Shown: positions 1 to 5,163 of the stretch, piece after piece
How the letters are laid out: every line of letters starts with the position of its first letter
How positions within the stretch are numbered: the first letter of the stretch is position 1
NCBI GenBank assembly: GCA_028712345.1
Contig: JAQTQF010000083.1
Location: forward strand, 1 to 7,576
Reading direction: 5' to 3'
DNA length: 7,576 bases
DNA from: Phycisphaerae bacterium
GTDB lineage: Bacteria > Planctomycetota > Phycisphaerae > Sedimentisphaerales > UBA12454
Made by a program: the position numbers and the translations under genes
Notes under the pieces: generated by a model
Told to the model about the DNA's origin: nothing
Databases searched by the model: none
What the model saw: the letters and a program-made list of their open reading frames with translations, nothing else

Positions 1-621
1 TACATTTTGGGTTAATTTATTCAGACATTTGTCGAACCAGTCGTTGTTGTTATAAATTTTGTGTGCGGGAAAAACATTATCCGCGTTTTGGATAAGCGGG
101 CCTTCTTCAACCGCTGCGCTTCTTATTCCAACCTGAACGACGGGGGCAACCTCTCTTGCACGAGCCATAACGCAGGCGTGATTGTATTTCGAGCCGTGAT
201 ACTCATCGCGCAAATCAGCGTGGGCATCAAACTGAATAATTGATACATTATCGAACGATTGGGCGTAAGCATCTATCGCTCCTGCGCTTACGGAATGTTC
301 GCCGCCGATGGTAACGACATATTTTTTGTTTTTGATGTGCTTCAGAACTTCGGCCTTAAGTTCTTCGGTCATTTTTTCAGGCGATTTTTTTTCCTTTATC
401 GGCTCAGCCGTAAAGATGCCCCGTTTGTAAACCTCCGAATCTGTTTCAATATCGTAGGTTTCCATATTTGCCGAGGCTTCGATCAGGGCGGCAGGACCTT
501 TATCTGCGCCTTTTATCCAGGTGCTTGTTGCGTCAAAAGGAGCGGGAAGAATGACAATTTTAGACTTGTCATAATCGCAGTATTCCCGTGGTAAATCACC
601 AAAATTTGTTTTGTATTTCAT
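1..621 (-). CDS. speB: Agmatinase (ureohydrolase family), 3' end cut by the window edge
   Basis: Hydrolyses agmatine to putrescine and urea in the cytoplasm; ureohydrolases use a two-manganese centre. The 207 visible residues begin MKYKTNFGDLPREY and stay open to base 1. GGEHS at residues 106-110 (His109) and DAHADLR at 132-138 (Asp132, His134, Asp136) are metal-binding motifs, followed by YHGSKYNHACVM with His148. The second metal-binding aspartate pair and the C-terminus lie outside the window; the family is usually about 285-310 residues, so roughly 80-100 are missing. The ATG at 619-621 lies 3 bases after the pdaD stop. No good Shine-Dalgarno precedes it, so translational coupling to pdaD is likely (inference). 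Arginase or formimidoylglutamase would share these motifs, but the adjacent arginine decarboxylase, which makes agmatine, strongly favours agmatinase. Confidence 0.9.
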   Translation of the reverse strand, partial: MKYKTNFGDLPREYCDYDKSKIVILPAPFDATSTWIKGADKGPAALIEASANMETYDIETDSEVYKRGIFTAEPIKEKKSPEKMTEELKAEVLKHIKNKKYVVTIGGEHSVSAGAIDAYAQSFDNVSIIQFDAHADLRDEYHGSKYNHACVMARAREVAPVVQVGIRSAAVEEGPLIQNADNVFPAHKIYNNNDWFDKCLNKLTQNV

Positions 622-624
622 AAA

Positions 625-1188
625 TCAATCGAACAGGAACATTGCTATCGCGACGGTGGTTGTCCAGAGACCCTCCTGGCCTCTTGCGGCCTGGGTAACA
701 TTTGATGTTCTGATGATAAGGCCGCTGGATTTATAAACCTGTTCCCTTTCGCTCCATGCCGTGTTGGGGTCAACTTCAAGACCGAGAGTCGTGCCGAGCA
801 TTTCAGCGGCAAGGTCTTCGGACATATCGCCTGCCTGCTGCTGGTTCATACCGTGGTCATGCACTTCGCTGAGATATCCCCAATTGTTCTTGTCCTTCGG
901 AACTGCCAGGCCGATAGAGGTAGCCAGCAGTCTTCCGTGTTCGTTTGTGTCGCACCGAGCCATTACACAAAATGTTATGGAACCGGGGACGAGAGCTTTG
1001 AGGCCGTTTTCTTTGCTAATGATTTTGCATTTAGGCGGCAAAATAGAGGAAACCTGCACGAGGTTCTGATTGGCGACGCCTGCATGCCGGAGCGCCTCTT
1101 CGAAGGACTTAAGCTGGTATCGGTGTCTTCCCACGCCTTTAGTGAAGAACACTCTCGACGGCACAAGATTCCCTGGAAAATTACGCAT
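625..1188 (-). CDS. pdaD: Pyruvoyl-dependent arginine decarboxylase
   Basis: Decarboxylates arginine to agmatine with a covalently bound pyruvoyl group instead of pyridoxal phosphate. The 187-residue proenzyme is close to the size of the archaeal Methanocaldococcus jannaschii enzyme. The self-cleavage site is visible in NLVQVSSILPP at residues 42-52: the Ser47-Ser48 bond should break to give a small beta chain and an alpha chain beginning with pyruvoyl. Asn42 stands five residues before the cleavage serine, matching the active-site Asn of the archaeal enzyme, and Glu108 in LSEVHDHG is a candidate for the catalytic glutamate (alignment by eye). The C-terminal half contains the family-like AWSEREQ and GLWTTTVAIAMF stretches. 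The start ATG follows GAAAGGA by about a dozen bases, an acceptable ribosome site. It is the first gene of a two-gene unit with speB, giving arginine to putrescine in two steps. Confidence 0.93.
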   Translation of the reverse strand: MRNFPGNLVPSRVFFTKGVGRHRYQLKSFEEALRHAGVANQNLVQVSSILPPKCKIISKENGLKALVPGSITFCVMARCDTNEHGRLLATSIGLAVPKDKNNWGYLSEVHDHGMNQQQAGDMSEDLAAEMLGTTLGLEVDPNTAWSEREQVYKSSGLIIRTSNVTQAARGQEGLWTTTVAIAMFLFD

Positions 1189-1212
1189 TTTTAGTTTTTT
1201 CCTTTCAAACCA

Positions 1213-1240
1213 ATTTTAACAAGCATTATTACTTTAGCAA
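1213..1240 (-). promoter_or_regulatory. Candidate sigma-70-type promoter for pdaD-speB
   Basis: On the minus strand, TTGCTA (complement of 1235-1240) and TAAAAT (complement of 1213-1218) are separated by 16 bases. They lie about 25 bases upstream of the pdaD start. The match is reasonable, but the surrounding sequence is A/T-rich, so chance occurrence cannot be excluded. Confidence 0.4.
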
Positions 1241-1252
1241 CTATCTTAAAAC

Positions 1253-1332
1253 TGTCACCCTGAGTCTGCCGAAGGCGGACGAAAGGTCTGGGCAGAAAAA
1301 GGACAAGATTCTTCTCTGCGCTCAGAATGACA
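1253..1332. repeat. 80-bp intergenic repeat with terminal inverted repeats
   Basis: The left end TGTCACCCTGAG (1253-1264) and the right end CTCAGAATGACA (1321-1332) are inverted copies matching at 10 of 12 positions. Inside, GTCTGCC-GAA-GGCGGAC (1264-1280) can fold as a 7-bp hairpin with one G-T pair. There is no reading frame inside, so it looks like a non-autonomous palindromic or MITE-like unit. The TGTCATTCTGAGCG-type end resembles a dispersed intergenic repeat seen in many bacterial genomes (recollection, not checked here). It sits just upstream of the candidate pdaD promoter and could act as a boundary between the two divergent genes. No clear target-site duplication is visible. Confidence 0.65.
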
Positions 1333-1380
1333 ATTTGCGTTCAGATATAGTTTCTTAGCTATTCGACGATTATATAATAG

Positions 1381-1422
1381 AAAAATTAAAAATAAAAAAT
1401 TAAAAATAAAAAATAAAAAATA
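1381..1422. repeat. A/T-only tandem repeat
   Basis: Two exact copies of the 14-mer AAAAATTAAAAATA (1381-1394 and 1395-1408) are followed by two exact copies of its 7-mer part AAAAATA (1409-1415 and 1416-1422). The whole 42 bases contain no G or C. It lies in the middle of the divergent pdaD/dnaK intergenic region and is a likely site of replication slippage. The A-tracts may make it stiff or easily melted, but the 7-base period is not in phase with the helix, so strong intrinsic bending is not expected. Confidence 0.75.
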
Positions 1423-1472
1423 TTATAGTAGTCTCCAATCTTCACTGAATATCTTCAGCTACTGCTCATTAA

Positions 1473-1500
1473 CCCGCCTTCGCCTGAGGCTTCGGACGGG
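1473..1500. repeat. GC-rich imperfect hairpin repeat
   Basis: CCCG (1473-1476) pairs with CGGG (1497-1500), and an inner stem GCC-TGA-GGC (1482-1490) closes the top, with a poorly paired internal loop between. It carries the CCGCCTTCG word, the reverse complement of the CGAAGGCGG core in the 80-bp repeat, which suggests a related dispersed family. No T-tract follows on either strand, so a terminator role is unlikely. Confidence 0.45.
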
Positions 1501-1586
1501 CAGGCATTCGCGGCTCTGTTGGTATCGCTGTGGCCGGCAAGTGTTAGTACTGGCGGCTTTGTATGTTCTGTAAAATTCATCAAAAA

Positions 1587-1601
1587 CTGCCAAAAAGGCA
1601 G
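1587..1601. repeat. Short inverted repeat upstream of the dnaK promoter
   Basis: CTGCC (1587-1591) and GGCAG (1597-1601) are perfect inverted arms around AAAAA. The site lies about 70-80 bases upstream of the -24 element, a distance at which sigma-54 activators commonly bind, so it is a possible upstream activating site. This is inference from position and symmetry only; a 5-bp arm is short enough to arise by chance. Confidence 0.3.
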
Positions 1602-1667
1602 GTCGTCAGCCACAAGGTGTATCTGTAAGTTATTTTTTTAAAACGAGTTAAGGCTTTTGTGTTCAAC

Positions 1668-1683
1668 TGGCACAACCTTTGCA
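1668..1683 (+). promoter_or_regulatory. Sigma-54 (RpoN) -24/-12 promoter for dnaK
   Basis: TGGCACAACCTTTGCA matches the sigma-54 consensus TGGCAC-N5-TTGCW, with the invariant GG (1669-1670) and GC (1681-1682) separated by exactly 10 bases. Transcription would start near 1694, about 42 bases before the dnaK ATG. Nothing comparably good for the housekeeping sigma factor is seen between 1600 and 1735. If real, transcription would need an ATP-dependent enhancer-binding activator, whose gene is not in the window. Confidence 0.7.
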
Positions 1684-1688
1684 TTTAA

Positions 1689-1702
1689 CACTTATATAAG
1701 TG
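1689..1702. promoter_or_regulatory. 14-bp perfect palindrome on the predicted dnaK start site
   Basis: CACTTATATAAGTG is its own reverse complement and is centred at about +2 relative to the start predicted from the -24/-12 element. A dimeric repressor bound there would block initiation, so an operator is plausible. It does not resemble the CIRCE sequence of HrcA. The binding protein is unknown. Confidence 0.45.
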
Positions 1703-1721
1703 ATTGAAAAAATTCGTCCAA

Positions 1722-1727
1722 AAGGAG
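1722..1727 (+). promoter_or_regulatory. Shine-Dalgarno that fixes the dnaK start
   Basis: AAGGAG lies 8 bases before the ATG at 1736. This selects that ATG over the in-frame upstream GTG at 1700, which would add 12 residues before the conserved MGKIIGIDLGTT and lies only about 6 bases after the predicted transcription start. Confidence 0.85.
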
Positions 1728-1735
1728 AAAAGACA

Positions 1736-3673
1736 ATGGGAAAAATCATAGGAATAGATTTGGGTACGACAAACTCGGTTGTTGCCGTGATGGAAGGCTC
1801 GGCAACAAAGGTTCTTGTCAACTCCTCCGGCAGCCGATTAACGCCCTCGGTCGTAGGTTTTACGGATAAGGGTGAGAGGCTTGTCGGTCAGATTGCACGG
1901 CATCAGCAGGTAACAAACCCTGAAAATACCGTTTTTTCCATCAAGCGATTTATGGGCCGAAGGCACAATGAGGTGGCAAGCGAGGAAAAAATGGTACCTT
2001 ATAAAATCGTCGGCGGCGCCAATGAGCTGGTAAAAGTTAATATCAGAGGCAAGGAATATACGCCTCCTGAGGTTTCGGCAATGGTCCTGCAGGATTTGAA
2101 AAAGACCGCTGAAGATTATTTAGGCGAGAAGGTTGAGCAGGCGGTTATTACCGTCCCGGCATATTTCAACGACGCTCAGCGGCAGGCGACCAAAGACGCG
2201 GGGACAATTGCCGGGCTAAAAGTGGAAAGAATTATCAACGAACCGACCGCTGCTGCGCTTGCTTATGGATTAGAAAAGAAGAAAAACGAAAAAGTGGCTG
2301 TCTTTGATTTCGGCGGTGGAACATTTGATGTATCTATTCTCGATATCGGTGATAATGTTTTTGAGGTTCTCAGTACCAATGGCGATACTCATCTCGGCGG
2401 CGACGATCTTGATGAGTTGTTAATAAACTATCTTGCCGACGAATTTAAGAAGACAGAAGGCATCGACCTTCGCAAAGACCCGATGGCTCATCAGCGGCTG
2501 AAAGAAGCTGCTGAAAAGGCAAAATGTGAATTGTCAGGCCAGGTTGAATCGACGGTAAATCTGCCTTTTATCACGGCTGACGCTTCGGGGCCGAAACACT
2601 TGCAGATAGTAATTACCCGCAGCAAGTTCGAGGCCTTGGCAGAGCCTGTATTCGAGAGACTTAAAAAGCCGTGCGTTCAGGCGATAAGCGACGCCAAACT
2701 GAACCATTCAGAGATAGCAGAGGTTCTTCTTGTCGGCGGCTCGACTCGAATCCCGAAAGTTCAGCAGATAGTCAAAGAGCTCTTTAAGAAAGAGCCGAAT
2801 AAGAGTCTTAATCCTGATGAAGTCGTTGCAATCGGCGCGGGAATTCAGGGCGCGGTTCTTGCAGGCGATGCTGGAGTTAAAGATATTCTGCTTCTTGATG
2901 TTACACCGCTGTCTTTAGGTGTTGAGACCCTCGGCGGAGTTATGACAAAACTGATTGAACGAAATACGACAATACCAACAAGCAAAAAAGAGGTTTTCTC
3001 GACGGCTGCGGATAATCAGACCAGCGTCGATATTCATGTTTTGCAGGGCGAAAGAGAATTCGCACGGGACAACAGGACACTGGGCAGATTTCAGCTTTCA
3101 GACCTTCCGCCCGCTCCGCGCGGGCTTCCTCAGATAGAGGTCGCTTTTGACATTGACGCCAACGGCATATTAAATGTTTCGGCCAAAGATATGGGGACGG
3201 GCAAGCAGCAGTCAATACAGATTAAGTCCAGCTCCGGCCTAAGCGATGCTGAAGTCGAAAAAATGAAAAAGGATGCCGAGTCTCACGCTGATGAAGATAA
3301 GAAGCGAAGGGAAGTCGTTGACCTGAAAAATCAGGCCGACCAGTTGGTTTACTCGACGGAAAAAACTCTCAAAGAGCACGGCGATAAAGTCTCCGGCGAT
3401 ACGAGAGGCAACATCGAGTCGGCGATGAACAATCTTAAAGAAGTCGCAAAGGGCGAAGACGGCGATGCGATAAAGAAGGCTATGGAAAATCTCAGCACGG
3501 CCGCTCAGGAGCTCGGCAAGATTCTTTATGAAGAAGCCGCTAAAAAACAGGCTGCAAGCGGCGGGGCAGGGACAGACGGCAAGGCCCCGGAGCAAAAAGG
3601 TGATGAAGGTAATGTGCACCGCAAGGGCGGCGACGATGTAATTGACGCTGAATTTGAAGCAAAAGATAAATAA
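1736..3673 (+). CDS. dnaK: Molecular chaperone DnaK (Hsp70)
   Basis: ATP-driven chaperone that binds exposed hydrophobic segments of unfolded proteins in the cytoplasm, working with DnaJ and GrpE. The 645 residues match the usual length of about 610-645. The ATPase domain (about 1-380) has the phosphate 1 loop GIDLGTTNS (6-14), Lys70, PAYFNDAQRQATKDAG (141-156), NEPTAAALAYG (168-178), the phosphate 2 loop DFGGGTFD (191-198) and the adenosine motif LLVGGSTRIPKVQ (331-343). The interdomain linker is DILLLDVTPLSLG (383-395). The substrate-binding sandwich spans about 395-500 and the helical lid about 505-605, followed by a flexible G/Q/K-rich tail ending DDVIDAEFEAKDK, typical of DnaJ-type partners. 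A 24-residue NBD segment around RFMGRRHNEV is kept, as in Gram-negative-type DnaK. The gene is monocistronic: no grpE, dnaJ or hrcA is adjacent, a sigma-54-type promoter lies upstream and a terminator follows 29 bases after the stop. Confidence 0.98.
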   Translation: MGKIIGIDLGTTNSVVAVMEGSATKVLVNSSGSRLTPSVVGFTDKGERLVGQIARHQQVTNPENTVFSIKRFMGRRHNEVASEEKMVPYKIVGGANELVKVNIRGKEYTPPEVSAMVLQDLKKTAEDYLGEKVEQAVITVPAYFNDAQRQATKDAGTIAGLKVERIINEPTAAALAYGLEKKKNEKVAVFDFGGGTFDVSILDIGDNVFEVLSTNGDTHLGGDDLDELLINYLADEFKKTEGIDLRKDPMAHQRLKEAAEKAKCELSGQVESTVNLPFITADASGPKHLQIVITRSKFEALAEPVFERLKKPCVQAISDAKLNHSEIAEVLLVGGSTRIPKVQQIVKELFKKEPNKSLNPDEVVAIGAGIQGAVLAGDAGVKDILLLDVTPLSLGVETLGGVMTKLIERNTTIPTSKKEVFSTAADNQTSVDIHVLQGEREFARDNRTLGRFQLSDLPPAPRGLPQIEVAFDIDANGILNVSAKDMGTGKQQSIQIKSSSGLSDAEVEKMKKDAESHADEDKKRREVVDLKNQADQLVYSTEKTLKEHGDKVSGDTRGNIESAMNNLKEVAKGEDGDAIKKAMENLSTAAQELGKILYEEAAKKQAASGGAGTDGKAPEQKGDEGNVHRKGGDDVIDAEFEAKDK

Positions 3674-3702
3674 TACCAAATAGGAAGATATGTTTTTGAC
3701 TT

Positions 3703-3740
3703 TCGGCCGGGCGGCAAAACCGTTCGGCCGATTTTATTTT
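3703..3740 (+). terminator. Rho-independent terminator of dnaK
   Basis: A 12-bp stem (3703-3714 with 3720-3731, containing two G-T pairs) encloses the loop CAAAA and is followed at once by TTTTATTTT on the plus strand. The outer arms are TCGGCCG and CGGCCGA. The T-tract overlaps the last codons of the convergent mnmE, whose stop is at 3734-3736. On the minus strand the same hairpin is followed by AAAGTCAAAAAC rather than T residues, so it should terminate mnmE poorly, although it may protect the mnmE mRNA end. Confidence 0.88.
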
Positions 3741-5116
3741 CCGATACAGAAACGGGAGAAGATATTGTCGAGTATTGCTTCGTCGATGTGCTGCGATTGG
3801 AAACCGGCAAGTTCCTGCAAAGCATCGCGTAAAAACATCGCTGTGATTTCTTCATTGTTATTTTTCAGTTCGCTCCGGGCATTTTCAATATTTTTTATCG
3901 CATCGGAAACGGCCTGGATATGCCTTGCGGCCAGAGCCGTTTTGTCGGCCGCTTCGGCTGCCCCCTCGCTATGAGAAATAATTTTGTCACGGATAGTATC
4001 TTTTAATTTTTCAAGGCCGATGGATTTGTTTGCGCTAACGGCAGAAAAATAACTGCCAAAAGTTTTTTTCAATTCCTTCAGTTTTTCCTCTGTTCGGCTA
4101 TCGGTTAATAAATCGCATTTTGTCGCAAGAAACACGGCAGGGTCTTTGCCAAGGCAATTTAAAATTTCAAGGTCATCGGAATAATCCTGTTTTGTTATAT
4201 CGGCGCAGAAGATTATTATCATCGCGTCGTTGACCGCTTTTATGGCTGCCGTATTGGCAAGGGTCTGGATTATATCTACCGGCTCGCTTACAAGTCCTGC
4301 GCAATCGAACAGGATACAATCACAGTTTTTTAATCTTAGCCAGTGCTGCAAACAATCGCGTGTTGTGCCGGGCTGAGCCGAAACGATACTTCGAGCCGAG
4401 CCGATAAGCGAATTTACCAAACAGCTTTTCCCGGCGTTGGGAGAGCCTGTAACTACTGCCGAGGGGGCGCCTGCAATCTGTTCAAATGTAATCGAACCGG
4501 CAAGGAGTTCATCGAGGCTATGTTTTATTTTTTCCGCTTTTTCGATTGCAGTTTTTTTTGTGATAAGCTCGATATCTTCGTCGGCAAAATCGAGTCCGGC
4601 TTCTGTCAGGCTTAGAAGTTCGAGAATATTATTTCTGATTTCACCGATTTCTTGTTCGAGCGAACCGCTAAAAAGTTTTTGGGCTGCGCAAAGCTGATAC
4701 TGATTCGAACTTGAAACTATCTGCGAAACAGCCTCGGCCTGCGAGATATCCATTTTTGCGTTCAGATATGCCCTGTATGTAAATTCGCCCGCCTGTGCGA
4801 TTCTGCCTCCTGCATCGAGAACTTTACAGAGCAGTATCTCGATAATTTCATCGCAGGCAAAAAGATGAATCTCAACGAGGTCCTCGCCAGTATAGGAATT
4901 GGGACAAACAAATACATAAAGCGAAGCTTGGACAGAAAAATCGGCTGAAATTTTCATCGCAGCGGGAATTGTTTTTCTTTCCCGCAGCGGCGGTGTTTTC
5001 TCGATAAGATTTTGCAGAATCTCGAAAGTTTTGTCGCCACTGATGCGAACGATTTTTTTGACAGCCGGGGTTTGTCCGCCTGATACCGCGATTATTGTGT
5101 CGTTTATGTTGTACAT
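3734..5116 (-). CDS. mnmE: tRNA uridine-5-carboxymethylaminomethyl(34) synthesis GTPase MnmE (divergent)
   Basis: With MnmG, MnmE modifies the wobble uridine U34 of certain tRNAs, using a folate one-carbon unit and GTP. Length (460) is normal. Order: N-terminal folate-binding domain (about 1-118) with VRISG (23-27) and NSYTGEDLVEIH (73-84); helical domain; inserted G domain (about 215-380) with G1 GSPNAGKS (224-231, including the Asn used for potassium binding), G2 GTTRD (250-254), G3 DCAG (271-274, normally DTAG) and G4 TKCD (332-335, normally NKxD); and the C-terminal FCIGK (456-460) that carries the catalytic cysteine motif. Oddities: the usual HGG after VEIH is replaced by LFAC, the glutamate expected about 12 residues after the G3 aspartate is not obvious, and there are 13 cysteines. 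The start ATG lacks a good ribosome site, and yidC ends 47 bases upstream, so co-transcription with yidC is likely. Confidence 0.92.
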   Translation of the reverse strand: MYNINDTIIAVSGGQTPAVKKIVRISGDKTFEILQNLIEKTPPLRERKTIPAAMKISADFSVQASLYVFVCPNSYTGEDLVEIHLFACDEIIEILLCKVLDAGGRIAQAGEFTYRAYLNAKMDISQAEAVSQIVSSSNQYQLCAAQKLFSGSLEQEIGEIRNNILELLSLTEAGLDFADEDIELITKKTAIEKAEKIKHSLDELLAGSITFEQIAGAPSAVVTGSPNAGKSCLVNSLIGSARSIVSAQPGTTRDCLQHWLRLKNCDCILFDCAGLVSEPVDIIQTLANTAAIKAVNDAMIIIFCADITKQDYSDDLEILNCLGKDPAVFLATKCDLLTDSRTEEKLKELKKTFGSYFSAVSANKSIGLEKLKDTIRDKIISHSEGAAEAADKTALAARHIQAVSDAIKNIENARSELKNNNEEITAMFLRDALQELAGFQSQHIDEAILDNIFSRFCIGK

Positions 5117-5130
5117 TCAAATTCATCATC

Positions 5131-5147
5131 GCCGTGCCGGCGACGGC
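5131..5147. repeat. Intercistronic hairpin between yidC and mnmE
   Basis: GCCGT (5131-5135) and ACGGC (5143-5147) are perfect 5-bp arms around GCCGGCG. No T-tract follows on either strand, so this is not a standard terminator. In the yidC-mnmE transcript it would lie 14 bases before the mnmE start and might affect mRNA processing or mnmE translation (inference). Confidence 0.35.
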
Positions 5148-5163
5148 TAAACTTTATATTATA

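Noticed and set aside
761..1194. Plus-strand open frames of 102 and 113 codons over pdaD
   Set aside because: They are antisense to a clearly recognised enzyme whose motifs run the full length of the minus-strand frame.
1253..1422. CRISPR array
   Set aside because: The repeats are inverted or directly abutting tandem units with no regular spacers, and no cas genes are present.
1700..1735. GTG start giving dnaK 12 extra N-terminal residues
   Set aside because: It falls about 6 bases after the predicted transcription start with no room for a ribosome site, while AAGGAG stands 8 bases before the ATG at 1736, which also matches the family N-terminus.
1189..1735. A CIRCE (HrcA) operator upstream of dnaK
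   Set aside because: Neither TTAGCACTC nor GAGTGCTAA, nor a close paired match, is present; the only strong palindrome is CACTTATATAAGTG.
3239..3679. 146-codon minus-strand open frame inside the 3' part of dnaK
   Set aside because: It is fully antisense to the conserved DnaK lid region, has no recognisable motif and no plausible ribosome site; a shadow frame.
5131..5147. Terminator between yidC and mnmE
   Set aside because: The stem is only 5 bp and no T-tract follows on either strand.
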